Shown here piece by piece: positions 8,776 to 17,401 of a DNA stretch of 64,000 nucleotides (the first letter of the stretch is position 1; each line of letters starts with the position of its first letter). The notes beneath the pieces are model-generated. The model saw nothing but the letters and a program-made list of their open reading frames with translations. It ran no database searches and was not told the DNA's origin. The translations under genes were made by a program, and so were the position numbers. The stretch is from Hymenobacter sp. DG25A (lineage in GTDB: Bacteria > Bacteroidota > Bacteroidia > Cytophagales > Hymenobacteraceae): NCBI RefSeq assembly GCF_001280305.1, contig NZ_CP012623.1, positions 3,162,001-3,226,000 on the forward strand, read 5' to 3'.

Positions 8776-9753
8776 ATGGAGGAAAAATTGCTGGAAGAAA
8801 TTCCATCCCTCGACCTCGCCGACTTTCGTTCCGGCGACCCCACCCGCAAAGCGCGCTTTGTTCAGCAACTCGGCGAAGCTTACCAGAATATTGGTTTTGT
8901 AGCCCTGAAGAACCATGGCCTCAACGATGCGCAGACAGCCCAGCTGTATGCCGACGTAAAAGCCTTCTTCTCCCTGCCCGACGACGTAAAGCAGCGGTAT
9001 GAAAATCCCGCGCTGGCAGGCCAGCGCGGCTACACTGGCAAAGGCAAGGAGCACGCCAAAGGCCGCAACACCGGCGACCTGAAGGAGTTCTTCCACGTGG
9101 GCCAGGAGGTAGATGATGCCAACGACCCCATCAAGAACGAATACCCCGACAACATTTGGCCGGCGGAAGTGCCTACGTTCCACGAAAGCACCTTCACCAC
9201 CTACAAAACGTTGGAAGCGGCCGGTAAAGACGTATTGCGCGCCATTGCCCTGTATCTGCACCTGCCCGAAAATTATTTCGACGACAAGGTGCGCAATGGC
9301 AATTCCATCCTGCGTCCCATTCACTACTACCCCATCGAAAACCCCGACTCGGTTCCGGCCGATGCCGTACGGGCCGCCGAGCACGGCGACATCAACCTGA
9401 TTACCCTGCTCATGGGGGCTTCGGCTGACGGTCTGCAGGTGAAGCGCCGCGACGACAAGTGGATTCCTATCACGGCTCTGCCCGACCAGATTGTGGTGAA
9501 CGTGGGCGACATGCTGCAGCGCCTGACCAACGGCGTGCTGAAAAGCACTATTCACCGCGTGGTAAACCCGGCGCGGGAGAAGATGAACTCTTCGCGCTAC
9601 AGCATTCCCTTCTTCATGCACCCCCGCTCCGAAATGAGCCTGGCGGCCCTGGAGAACTGTGTAACGCCGGAGAACCCCAAGAAGGAAGCCGACATTACGG
9701 CCGGCGAGTTCCTGAATGAGCGCCTCATTGAGCTGGGCCTGAAGAAAAAGTAA
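8776..9753 (+). CDS. Isopenicillin-N-synthase-like Fe(II)/2-oxoglutarate dioxygenase
   Basis: 325 residues with the two-part layout of the family: an N-terminal DIOX_N domain (EIPSLDLADF, YQNIGFVALKNHGLNDAQ, YADVKAFFSLPDDVKQRYEN) and a C-terminal double-stranded beta-helix core. The iron triad is seen as H-x-D in EHGDINLITLLMG and the distal His in KSTIHRVVNP. The co-substrate R-x-S is seen in SSRYSIPFF. That fits an oxygenase using 2-oxoglutarate or oxidising its substrate directly. The substrate cannot be told from sequence; similarity to plant gibberellin/IPNS-type enzymes does not imply those products. It is monocistronic, with TACCTTGC at 8726 as a weak -7 candidate and a very strong terminator downstream. 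Confidence 0.88.
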   Translation: MEEKLLEEIPSLDLADFRSGDPTRKARFVQQLGEAYQNIGFVALKNHGLNDAQTAQLYADVKAFFSLPDDVKQRYENPALAGQRGYTGKGKEHAKGRNTGDLKEFFHVGQEVDDANDPIKNEYPDNIWPAEVPTFHESTFTTYKTLEAAGKDVLRAIALYLHLPENYFDDKVRNGNSILRPIHYYPIENPDSVPADAVRAAEHGDINLITLLMGASADGLQVKRRDDKWIPITALPDQIVVNVGDMLQRLTNGVLKSTIHRVVNPAREKMNSSRYSIPFFMHPRSEMSLAALENCVTPENPKKEADITAGEFLNERLIELGLKKK

Positions 9754-9773
9754 TCTTCTGACTCGAATACACT

Positions 9774-9838
9774 AACCGGTTGTCGGAAGTCAGGCTGCAC
9801 TTTTTCGGCCCTGACTCCCGGCAACCGGTTTTATTTTG
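9774..9838 (+). terminator. Long terminator hairpin after the dioxygenase gene
   Basis: AACCGGTTG...GGAAGTCAG pairs with CTGACTCCC...CAACCGGTT across a 17-base loop, then TTATTTT. The stem is over 20 bp with small bulges, unusually long. A further CAACCGGCAACCG lies at about 9888, so part of the motif is repeated just downstream. Confidence 0.8.
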
Positions 9839-9902
9839 TAGGTTACCTGAGTAGCTCACTCTGCTTTGGCCCCTCCCCTCCTCCGACAACCGGCAACCGA
9901 CT

Positions 9903-11120
9903 GTGGAAACGGAAGAAATTATCCTGGCTCCTCCCCCCCGTGGCGACCGAACCAAGCGGGTCCGCAACATCATATTCCTGAAGGATGTGGCGGCGCTGGG
10001 GTGCACGGCTTTTGGCGGCCCGCAGGCCCACATGGCCATGATGATTCGGCTGCTGGTGGAGAAGCGCGGCTACCTTACCACGGCCGAGCTGCTGGAGCTT
10101 ACCGCTCTATGTCAGCTGCTGCCGGGCCCTACATCTACCCAAACCATTACGGCTATTGGCTTTCGGCTGGGCGGGCCTAACCTGGCATACCTCACCCTGC
10201 TTATCTGGATGCTGCCTGCCGTCCTCATCATGACGGTGGCCGGCCTGGCCATGAGCTACCTGGATAAGGACCAGGTAGCGCACGTAATTCAGTATGTGCA
10301 GCCTATTGCGGTGGGCTTTGTAGCCTACTCCGCTTTCAAGATTACCCAGAAGGTCATTCAAACCAAGACTTCCGTTGCCTTGCTGGTAGCGGCGGCCATG
10401 CTGGCCTACTATTTCCAGTTGCCCTGGGTGCTGCCCCTCCTGCTGCTGGCCGGCGGCCTGATTACCACCTTCCGGTACCGCCGGTTGCCGCAGGAGGAAA
10501 AGCAGCCCCTGCAAATAGAATGGGCCAACTTTATTCTCTGGATAGGCATTCTGATTACGGCCGCGTTGCTGGGTAGCTTTACGAAAGAGCTACCCGTGCG
10601 CCTGTTCGAGAACTTCTACCGCAACGGCAGCTTGGTATTTGGCGGCGGACAGGTATTGGCCCCGCTGCTCTACGCCGAGTTTGTAGAATTCAAGCACTAC
10701 CTCACGGCCCCGGAGTTTCTATCCGGCCTGGGACTGGTGCAGGCACTGCCGGGCCCTAATTTCTCATTTGCCTCCTATATAGGGACGCTGGCCATGCGTG
10801 AGCACGGTATTGGCGGGCAGTTGGTAGGCTCCCTTGTAGCTACGGTGGGCATTTTTATGCCTGGCACGCTGCTTATCTTCTTTCTGATTCGGTTCTGGGA
10901 CCAGCTGCGCCGCTATCGGGTAGTAAAAGCTTCCCTGGAAGGCGTCAATGCTGTATCGGCCGGGCTGGTGTGGGCTGCCACTTTCCTGCTATACCACCCC
11001 CTCCCCGATACCACCATTAACATTGCCCTGGTGGCGGCTACTTTTTTGGTGCTGCTCTGGGAAAAGGTGCCATCCTACATTATTGTGGGCGCCGGCCTGC
11101 TGGCAGGCCTTTTGTTTTAA
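9903..11120 (+). CDS. chrA: Chromate transporter (CHR family), two-domain type
   Basis: 405-residue inner-membrane protein with two homologous CHR halves. The first has TAFGGPQAHMAMM and LTALCQLLPGPTSTQT; the second has LVFGGGQVLAPLLYAEF and LVQALPGPNFSFASY. Each half has the FGG and PGP signatures and several membrane spans. Full-length CHR proteins export chromate by exchange or proton coupling, though many homologues have not been tested. The start is GTG (9903), the first in the frame, giving a short charged N-terminal tail. No ChrB-type regulator or other metal gene is nearby, so chromate as the natural substrate is not assured. Confidence 0.9.
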   Translation: METEEIILAPPPRGDRTKRVRNIIFLKDVAALGCTAFGGPQAHMAMMIRLLVEKRGYLTTAELLELTALCQLLPGPTSTQTITAIGFRLGGPNLAYLTLLIWMLPAVLIMTVAGLAMSYLDKDQVAHVIQYVQPIAVGFVAYSAFKITQKVIQTKTSVALLVAAAMLAYYFQLPWVLPLLLLAGGLITTFRYRRLPQEEKQPLQIEWANFILWIGILITAALLGSFTKELPVRLFENFYRNGSLVFGGGQVLAPLLYAEFVEFKHYLTAPEFLSGLGLVQALPGPNFSFASYIGTLAMREHGIGGQLVGSLVATVGIFMPGTLLIFFLIRFWDQLRRYRVVKASLEGVNAVSAGLVWAATFLLYHPLPDTTINIALVAATFLVLLWEKVPSYIIVGAGLLAGLLF

Positions 11121-11133
11121 GGACGCCTTTTAA

Positions 11134-11173
11134 CAAAACAGCCCTTCACTGCAGAGAAGGGCTGTTTTGTTTT
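11134..11173. terminator. Bidirectional terminator between chrA and rmlA
   Basis: AAAACAGCCCTTC / GAAGGGCTGTTTT stem with a short loop and flanking A/T tracts. It ends chrA (+) and the nucleotide-sugar operon (-), whose last gene stops at 11190. Confidence 0.9.
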
Positions 11174-11189
11174 TAAGCATTGCGGTGGC

Positions 11190-12062
11190 TTACATGAGCA
11201 ACTGCTCGGGCAGGCGCATCAGATAATCTCCGTAGCCGCTTTTGCGCAGTGGCGCGGCAATCTTGCGCAACTGGTCAGCATCAATGAAGCCCTGGCGGTA
11301 GGCCACTTCTTCAATGGAGCCCACCTTCAGGCCTTGGCGCTGCTCCAGCACGCGCACAAATTCGCCGGCCTGCATCAGACTTTCAAAAGTGCCCGTGTCG
11401 AGCCAGGCGGTGCCACGGCCCAGAATGCCTACTTTCAGCTTACCGCGGCGCAGGTACTCCTGGTTCACGTCGGTAATTTCGTACTCGCCCCGGGGGCTTG
11501 GTTTCAGGTCGCGGGCAATCTGTACTACTTCATTATCATAGAAGTACAGACCGGGTACGGCATAGTTGCTCTTGGGGGTAGCCGGCTTCTCCTCAATGCT
11601 GAGCGCTTGGTTGTTGGCATCAAACTCTACCACGCCATAACGCTCCGGGTCATGCACGTGGTAGGCATAGACTACGCCACCTTCCGGGTCGTTGTTAGAC
11701 TTCAGCAGCTCTTCCATGCCTTCGCCATGGAAGATATTGTCGCCCAATACCAGGGCCACTTTATCGTTGCCGATAAAATCAGCGCCTAGGACAAACGCCT
11801 GCGCCAAGCCGTTAGGCACCTCCTGTACTACGTACTCAAAGCGGCAGCCCAGATTAACACCGTCGCCCAGCAGCTTTTTGAACTGCTCCTGGTCGTGCGG
11901 GGTGGTAATGATGAGGATTTCCCGAATACCCGCCATCATCAGAATAGACAGCGGATAATAAATCATCGGCTTGTCGTACACGGGCATCAACTGCTTACTC
12001 ACGGCCAGCGTGAGGGGATGCAGCCGGGTACCGGAGCCACCGGCGAGGATAATACCTTTCAT
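11190..12062 (-). CDS. rmlA: Glucose-1-phosphate thymidylyltransferase
   Basis: 290 residues, the length of short-form RmlA/RfbA. It makes dTDP-glucose from dTTP and glucose-1-phosphate. The nucleotidyltransferase signature is [18 protein letters not shown] with [18 protein letters not shown]; the Mg/active-site region is [10 protein letters not shown]. The C-terminal part ([20 protein letters not shown]) matches the family. It is the last gene of a six-gene minus-strand operon and works with rmlB two genes upstream. rmlC and rmlD are not in the window, so the final dTDP-sugar (rhamnose or a 4-keto-derived amino sugar) is open. Confidence 0.96.
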   Translation of the reverse strand: MKGIILAGGSGTRLHPLTLAVSKQLMPVYDKPMIYYPLSILMMAGIREILIITTPHDQEQFKKLLGDGVNLGCRFEYVVQEVPNGLAQAFVLGADFIGNDKVALVLGDNIFHGEGMEELLKSNNDPEGGVVYAYHVHDPERYGVVEFDANNQALSIEEKPATPKSNYAVPGLYFYDNEVVQIARDLKPSPRGEYEITDVNQEYLRRGKLKVGILGRGTAWLDTGTFESLMQAGEFVRVLEQRQGLKVGSIEEVAYRQGFIDADQLRKIAAPLRKSGYGDYLMRLPEQLLM

Positions 12063-12122
12063 AAGGAGAACTTAGTATCTTAAAATCTATCCCGTCAGCT
12101 TGAGCAGGAAGACAGGATGGTG

Positions 12123-13130
12123 CTAGTTACGCTCGGCAATAAACTCCTGGTTGGTCTCGAACCAGGTCAGCGTCTTCTGTAGGCCTTCGCGGATGCGGAT
12201 CTGCGGGTCGTAGCCCAGCAGAGTTCTGGCCTTACTGATATCAGCCAGGGAGTCCCGGATGTCGCCGGCGCGGTCGGGGCCGTATTCGGGGTTGATATCG
12301 GAGCCGGCCTCCTCCTTCAGGATATTGAACAGGTCGTTGAGGGAGGTGCGGTCTGCCACGGCAATGTTGTACACCTGGTTCACGGCTTCCGGGTTCTGCA
12401 CTAGGGCAGCCTTAATGTTGGCCTGCACGCAGTTTTCCACGAAGGTGAAGTCGCGGGTCTGGCCACCGTCGCCATTCATGCGCGGCGACTTTCCCTCCAG
12501 CACGGCATCAATAAACAGCGGAATTACGGCTGCATAGGCCCCATTGGGGTCCTGGCGGGGACCGAAAATGTTGAAGTAGCGCAGACCAATGATTTCCATG
12601 CCATAGGTTTTGCCAAATACATCAGCGTACAGCTCATTGGCATACTTGGTCACAGCATAGGGCGAGAGAGGCTTCCCGATGCGGTCCTCTACCTTCGGCA
12701 GGGCTTTGTGGTCGCCGTAAGTAGAGCTGGAAGCAGCATATACAAACCGCTTTATGCCGGCTTCTTTCGCGCCTACCAACATATTCACGAAGCCCCCTAC
12801 GTTCACATCATTGCTGGTGATAGGGTCGTTGATAGAACGGGGCACTGAGCCCAGCGCTGCCTGGTGCAGCACCATATCAATACCTTTGCAGGCATCAATG
12901 CAAGTTTGCCGGTCCCGGATATCTCCTTCTATAACCCGGAGCGCCGGATTACCTTCAAACAGCCGCACATTCTTGCGGAAGCCGTTGGAGAAATTATCCA
13001 GCACACGCACTTCCTTAGCCCCATACTTCAGGAGGTATTCCACCAGATTAGAGCCGATAAAGCCGGCCCCACCGGTAACAAGGAAGCTCACATCGTGGAG
13101 CGGCTGGTCGTGAAAAGGAGTTTCGTACAT
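12123..13130 (-). CDS. NAD-dependent UDP-GlcNAc(A) C4-epimerase, WbpP/TviC-like
   Basis: Extended SDR of 335 residues from the ATG at 13130 (MYETPFHDQPLHDVSFLVTG); an upstream in-frame ATG at 13166 would add 12 unlikely residues. It has the Rossmann motif GGAGFIGSNLVEYLL and the catalytic Ser/Tyr-Lys at AASSSTYGD and SPYAVTKYANEL. The segment QAALGSVPRSINDP is characteristic of the WbpP/TviC branch, which epimerises UDP-GlcNAc or UDP-GlcNAcA at C4. The UDP-HexNAc 6-dehydrogenase of the TviB/WbpO type lies in the same operon, so the pair plausibly makes UDP-GalNAcA for a surface polysaccharide. Confidence 0.88.
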   Translation of the reverse strand: MYETPFHDQPLHDVSFLVTGGAGFIGSNLVEYLLKYGAKEVRVLDNFSNGFRKNVRLFEGNPALRVIEGDIRDRQTCIDACKGIDMVLHQAALGSVPRSINDPITSNDVNVGGFVNMLVGAKEAGIKRFVYAASSSTYGDHKALPKVEDRIGKPLSPYAVTKYANELYADVFGKTYGMEIIGLRYFNIFGPRQDPNGAYAAVIPLFIDAVLEGKSPRMNGDGGQTRDFTFVENCVQANIKAALVQNPEAVNQVYNIAVADRTSLNDLFNILKEEAGSDINPEYGPDRAGDIRDSLADISKARTLLGYDPQIRIREGLQKTLTWFETNQEFIAERN

Positions 13131-13172
13131 CTTCGTTATTTCTTTGTTCAAAAAGCAGTACTGCAATCCGCT

Positions 13173-14228
13173 CTAGCGGGCGGTGTACTGCTGTTGATAG
13201 TATTGCTGGTAAGCCCCACTAGTTACATGGTCGAGCCACTCCTGGTTCTGCAGGTACCAGTCTACGGTCTGGGAGAGGCCTTCCTCAAAGGTGACGGACG
13301 GCTTCCAGCCTAGCTCGTTCATGATTTTGCTGGAGTCAATGGCATAGCGCAGGTCGTGGCCGGCGCGGTCGGTGACAAAGGTGATGAGCTTGCGCGACGT
13401 GCCTTTTTCCTGGCCGGTTTTCTCGTCCAGGGTATCGCAGAGCAGATGAATCAGGTCCAGATTCTTCCATTCATTCACCCCACCAATGTTGTAGGTTTCT
13501 CCTACTTTGCCTTTGTGGAATACGGCATCGATGGCCGTAGCGTGGTCTTTCACAAACAGCCAGTCGCGCACGTTCTCGCCTTTGCCATATACTGGCACCG
13601 GCTGGTTGTTGCGAAGACGATGAATAGCCAGGGGAATCAGCTTTTCCGGGAAGTGGTTGGGGCCGTAGTTATTGGAGCAGTTGCTCAATTTTACCGGCAT
13701 GTGGTAGGTATGATACCAGGCCCGCACAAAGTGGTCGGAAGCAGCCTTGGAAGCCGAGTAGGGCGAACGGGGGTCGTAGGCGGTGTCTTCGGTGAACATC
13801 TCCGGGCCCATTTCCAGGGAGCCGTACACTTCGTCGGTGCTAACGTGGTAGAAGGTTTTACCCTCGTAGCCCAGTGGTTTCCACAGGTTTTTGGCGGCAT
13901 TCAGCAGGTGTACCGTGCCCAGCACATTGGTCTTCACGAAGGCCAGCGGATCGGTGATGCTACGGTCGACGTGGCTTTCGGCGGCGAGGTGAATTACTGC
14001 GTCAGGCTCTTCTGTGGCGAAGAGCTGATCAACAAATGCCTGATCGGTAATGTCACCTTTCACCAGGCGGTAGTTGGGCGCATTTTCAATGTCGCGCAGA
14101 TTTTCCAGGTTGCCGGCGTAAGTCAGCGCATCCAGGTTCAGAATCTGATACTCCGGATACTTGGTTACGAACAGACGCACCACGTGCGACCCAATGAAAC
14201 CGGCCCCGCCGGTGATAATGATTTTCAT
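13173..14228 (-). CDS. rmlB: dTDP-glucose 4,6-dehydratase
   Basis: 351-residue extended SDR. It dehydrates dTDP-glucose to dTDP-4-keto-6-deoxyglucose, with NAD bound at TGGAGFIGSHVVRLFV. Active-site motifs: HVSTDEVYGSLE, then the Tyr-Lys pair in RSPYSASKAASDHFVRAW, and SNNYGPNHFPEKLIPL typical of RmlB. It sits between galE and the C4-epimerase in the operon and feeds from RmlA. The TATTAGCGAATA-type hairpin in the gap upstream (about 14243-14262) may mark an intra-operon processing or attenuation point, which is unproven. Confidence 0.96.
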   Translation of the reverse strand: MKIIITGGAGFIGSHVVRLFVTKYPEYQILNLDALTYAGNLENLRDIENAPNYRLVKGDITDQAFVDQLFATEEPDAVIHLAAESHVDRSITDPLAFVKTNVLGTVHLLNAAKNLWKPLGYEGKTFYHVSTDEVYGSLEMGPEMFTEDTAYDPRSPYSASKAASDHFVRAWYHTYHMPVKLSNCSNNYGPNHFPEKLIPLAIHRLRNNQPVPVYGKGENVRDWLFVKDHATAIDAVFHKGKVGETYNIGGVNEWKNLDLIHLLCDTLDEKTGQEKGTSRKLITFVTDRAGHDLRYAIDSSKIMNELGWKPSVTFEEGLSQTVDWYLQNQEWLDHVTSGAYQQYYQQQYTAR

Positions 14229-14242
14229 CTTTTTAAGCTATA

Positions 14243-14262
14243 AGGCTATTAGCGAATAGCCT
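14243..14262. other. Small hairpin between galE and rmlB
   Basis: AGGCTATT / AATAGCCT, an 8-bp perfect stem with a 4-base loop (AGCG), in the 64-base gap between the galE stop and the rmlB start on the minus strand. No strong T tract follows, so it is more likely an mRNA-processing or stability element than a full terminator. Confidence 0.4.
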
Positions 14263-14292
14263 GTGATAGGAAAAACAGAAAGCGGAAAGCTA

Positions 14293-15324
14293 CTAGCTAA
14301 CCGCTTGCAAGGACTGCTGCCACTTCCAGGAACTGGCCAGCGCCTCCTCCAGCGTGGAGGTAGTGCGGAAGCCCAGCTCCTGCGTTGCCTTGGTTACATC
14401 CGCATAAATGGCGGGCACATCACCGGGCCGGGGTGGCCCGATAACATAATTCAGCTTTAGGCCCGTAGCCCGCTCAAACGCGTGTACTACCTCCAGTACG
14501 GAGTTGCCCCGGCCGGTACCAATGTTAAAGGTTTCCACCATGTCCCCTTTACCGTCCAGCAGCCGCTCCACAGCCACCACGTGCGCCTTGGCCAAGTCTA
14601 CCACGTGCACGTAGTCCCGGATGTTGGTGCCATCGGGCGTATCATAGGTATTCCCGTAGATAGTGAGCTTTTCCCGGATGCCGGCCGCCGTCTGGGTAAC
14701 GTAGGGCACCAGGTTTTGCGGTACTCCCAGGGGCAACTCTCCTATTTTGGCGGAAGGATGAGCTCCCACCGGGTTAAAGTAGCGCAACAGAATGCTTTTC
14801 AGCTTATTGCTGGGCGCTGCCGCTACGTCCCGCAGAATATCCTCGCACATTTGCTTGGTAGCACCGTACGGAGAATTGGCTTTTTTCGTGGGGGTTTGTT
14901 CCGTTACGGGCAGCTTATCCGGAATGCCATACACCGTGCAGGACGACGAAAACACCAAAGCTTCCACACCAAACTCGCGCATAACCTGCAACAGCGTAAG
15001 CAGCGAGCCGACATTGTTCTGGTAATACTCCAGCGGCTTTTCAATTGACTCTCCTACTGCTTTGTAAGCGGCAAAGTGAATCACGCCCTGCAGGTTGCCT
15101 TCCTCGGCAAAAACAGCCCGCATGGCCTCCGCATCGTTGCAGTCTACGCGGTGAAACGGTACCCGTACCCCCAAAATCTGCTCGATGCCATTGAGCACCG
15201 ACTCCCGGGAGTTGCTGAAATTATCGATAATAACCGGCAGAAAGCCAGCTTCATATAGCTCTACCACCGCATGGGAGCCAATATAGCCTGCCCCGCCGGT
15301 TACAAGAATTTTCGTCCTCTCCAT
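14293..15324 (-). CDS. galE: UDP-glucose 4-epimerase
   Basis: 343-residue SDR that interconverts UDP-glucose and UDP-galactose (some members also the N-acetyl forms). NAD-binding motif at VTGGAGYIGSHAVVELYEAG; catalytic Ser/Tyr-Lys at FSSSCTVYG and SPYGATKQMCEDIL; GalE-typical YFNPVGAHPSAKIGE and GTNIRDYVHVVDLA. The C-terminus LEEALASSWKWQQSL is standard. It is co-transcribed with the upstream UDP-sugar dehydrogenase (80-base gap) and downstream rmlB. Confidence 0.96.
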   Translation of the reverse strand: MERTKILVTGGAGYIGSHAVVELYEAGFLPVIIDNFSNSRESVLNGIEQILGVRVPFHRVDCNDAEAMRAVFAEEGNLQGVIHFAAYKAVGESIEKPLEYYQNNVGSLLTLLQVMREFGVEALVFSSSCTVYGIPDKLPVTEQTPTKKANSPYGATKQMCEDILRDVAAAPSNKLKSILLRYFNPVGAHPSAKIGELPLGVPQNLVPYVTQTAAGIREKLTIYGNTYDTPDGTNIRDYVHVVDLAKAHVVAVERLLDGKGDMVETFNIGTGRGNSVLEVVHAFERATGLKLNYVIGPPRPGDVPAIYADVTKATQELGFRTTSTLEEALASSWKWQQSLQAVS

Positions 15325-15404
15325 ATAGTCTTAGCTTTCAATCGGCGGATACCTATGCTCCGTCCCAGTTTTGATATCAACTGAACTGGCAACGATTAAT
15401 CGAA

Positions 15405-16700
15405 TTACAAGCTCCAATACTGAAGCTCCTGCATCTGGCCGCGGTAGAGGCCTTTGATATCAACCAACACCGCATTTTCCCTCGTAATCGACTGGAAATA
15501 GGCCTCATCCAAATCCGTATAAGGAGAGTGGCTTACGGCTACTATAACCGCGTCGTAATCCTTGCTGATGGATGCCGGATCCGTCAGGCGGAAACCGTAT
15601 TCATGGTGCAGCTCATCGGAATCAGCATGCGGATCCACGATGTCGACGTTCACGGAAAAATTCTTCAGTTCCTGAATGACATCGGCCACCTTGGAATTGC
15701 GGATATCCTCTACGTTTTCCTTGAACGTAGCGCCCATTACCAGCACTTTGCTCTTGGCTACGTCTTTGCCTTTCTTAATCATCATCTGCACGGTTTTGCG
15801 TGCGATGTAGGCGCCCATGTTATCGTTGGTGCTACGGCCCGAAAGAATCACCTTGGCATCATATCCCAGCTCTTTGGCTTTGTAGGTGAGATAGTAAGGG
15901 TCTACACCAATGCAGTGACCACCTACCAGACCGGGCGAGAACTTCAGGAAGTTCCACTTGGTGCCGGCAGCTTCCAATACCTCGTAGGTGTTGATGTTCA
16001 TGCGGTCAAAAATCATCGACAGCTCATTCATCAACGCAATGTTCACGTCGCGCTGGGTATTCTCGATGATTTTAGCCGCCTCGGCTACTTTGATGCTGCT
16101 GGCGCGGTGTACACCGGCCGTAATCACCAGCTCGTATACTTTTGCAACCAGGTCCAGCGACTCGGCATCGCAGCCGGATACTACTTTCACGATACGGGCC
16201 AGCGTATGCTCCTTGTCGCCGGGGTTAATGCGCTCCGGCGAATAGCCTACTTTAAAATCTTCGGGGAATTTCAGCCCCGAGAGCTTTTCCATTACCGGAA
16301 TGCAGTCATCCTCCGTGCAGCCGGGGTAAACTGTGGACTCAAATACCACATAGTCACCCTTCTTCAGCACTTTGCCTACCGTGGCCGATGCCGCCAGCAG
16401 GGGGCGCAAATCAGGCATGGCGTGCTCATCAATGGGCGTAGGCACCGCCACAATGAAGAAGCGGGCTTCGCGCAGAACGTCCAGCGAATCGGTGAACGTA
16501 ATATCACAACCATCAAAATCTTTGGCCTCCAGCTCCCCGCTGGGGTCAATATTGTTGCGCATCAACTCTACGCGCTGGGCGTTGATATCGAAACCGATAA
16601 CGCTGATTTTGCGGGCAAACTCGAGGGCAATGGGCAGGCCCACATACCCGAGGCCAATGACGGCCAGCTTGGCCTGTTTCTGAAGCAGTTGCTCGTACAC
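15405..16700 (-). CDS. UDP-N-acetylhexosamine 6-dehydrogenase, TviB/WbpO-like
   Basis: 431-residue nucleotide-sugar dehydrogenase that oxidises the C6 hydroxyl to a carboxylate with two NAD. The N-terminal Rossmann motif is VIGLGYVGLPIALEFA, the middle region has FVAVPTPID-like and YSPERINPGDKEHTL motifs, and the catalytic Cys is in LVGGHCIGVDPYYLTYKA. The C-terminal UDP-binding domain has GATFKENVEDIRNSKV. The closest family is the UDP-GlcNAc/GalNAc dehydrogenase branch (TviB, WbpO) rather than UDP-glucose dehydrogenase. Only four bases separate it from the upstream acetyltransferase stop, showing co-transcription. With the C4-epimerase it probably supplies UDP-GalNAcA. Confidence 0.9.
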   Translation of the reverse strand: MYEQLLQKQAKLAVIGLGYVGLPIALEFARKISVIGFDINAQRVELMRNNIDPSGELEAKDFDGCDITFTDSLDVLREARFFIVAVPTPIDEHAMPDLRPLLAASATVGKVLKKGDYVVFESTVYPGCTEDDCIPVMEKLSGLKFPEDFKVGYSPERINPGDKEHTLARIVKVVSGCDAESLDLVAKVYELVITAGVHRASSIKVAEAAKIIENTQRDVNIALMNELSMIFDRMNINTYEVLEAAGTKWNFLKFSPGLVGGHCIGVDPYYLTYKAKELGYDAKVILSGRSTNDNMGAYIARKTVQMMIKKGKDVAKSKVLVMGATFKENVEDIRNSKVADVIQELKNFSVNVDIVDPHADSDELHHEYGFRLTDPASISKDYDAVIVAVSHSPYTDLDEAYFQSITRENAVLVDIKGLYRGQMQELQYWSL

Positions 16701-16704
16701 GATA

Positions 16705-17304
16705 TTATGGGTTGGTGCGGGTACTAAAAGGGAAAACCTTATTATTCTGTAACTGATACTGTTCTTTGCTTTCCGGGCAAACGGCTATTCCTTCGGGGTT
16801 GAACTGCAGCCGGTGGCCCTGCCTGCTCATCCAGCCATGCTGGCGGGCAGGGTTGCCGTATACCAGGGCATAGGCCGGCACGTCGCGGGTAATCACGGAT
16901 CCGGCCCCAACGAAGGCATATTCCCCCAGGCGCACGCCGCACACAATAGTGCTGTTGGCGCCCACGCTCACGCCCCGTTCCAGCACGGTAGGCTGGTACT
17001 GGTCGCGGCGCGGCACCGCGCTCCGAGGATTCCTCACATTCGTAAAAACCACCGATGGGCCGAGGAAGACATCATCGGCGCAGGTTACGCCAGAGTACAG
17101 GGAAACGTTGTTCTGCACTTTCACATTCTGCCCCAGCACTACGCCAGGCGCAATCATTACATTCTGACCGATACTGCAGCCGGGTCCTAGCTGACAGCCC
17201 GTCATCAAATGCGAAAAATGCCAGATGCGGCAGCCCTTGCCAATGCGGCAGCCTTCATCGAGGACGGCAGTCGGGTGAGCAAAGTACAGGACAGCGTCGG
17301 GCAT
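16705..17304 (-). CDS. Left-handed beta-helix acetyltransferase, WbpD/WlbB-like
   Basis: 199-residue hexapeptide-repeat protein, first gene of the operon. Repeats run from about residue 12 ([13 protein letters not shown]) through [15 protein letters not shown] and [20 protein letters not shown] to [20 protein letters not shown], the usual cap. It resembles WbpD/WlbB, which N-acetylates the 3-amino group of UDP-2-acetamido-3-amino-glucuronate, and the C-terminal [13 protein letters not shown] fits that group. The matching 3-dehydrogenase (WbpB) and aminotransferase (WbpE) are not in the window, so the substrate is uncertain. A clean -7 box (17342-17349) lies upstream. Confidence 0.85.
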   Translation of the reverse strand: MPDAVLYFAHPTAVLDEGCRIGKGCRIWHFSHLMTGCQLGPGCSIGQNVMIAPGVVLGQNVKVQNNVSLYSGVTCADDVFLGPSVVFTNVRNPRSAVPRRDQYQPTVLERGVSVGANSTIVCGVRLGEYAFVGAGSVITRDVPAYALVYGNPARQHGWMSRQGHRLQFNPEGIAVCPESKEQYQLQNNKVFPFSTRTNP

Positions 17305-17341
17305 TCCGGCAGCGGGTTGTTCAGCAGCAGATTTGAGCCCG

Positions 17342-17349
17342 CAAAGGTA
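17342..17349 (-). promoter_or_regulatory. -7 box of the nucleotide-sugar operon promoter
   Basis: On the minus strand this reads TACCTTTG, an exact match to the Bacteroidota -7 consensus TAnnTTTG, about 38 bases upstream of the acetyltransferase ATG. No clear -33 TTTG is seen at 18-20 bases, so strength is uncertain. Confidence 0.55.
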
Positions 17350-17401
17350 CGGCTTTTATCAGTTTATTGAATTGGATGGTGAGCATTACTACGTTACGTA
17401 A

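Noticed and set aside
15528..16727. A 399-codon plus-strand frame opposite the UDP-HexNAc dehydrogenase
   Set aside because: Shadow of the dehydrogenase, whose motifs and catalytic Cys are on the minus strand.
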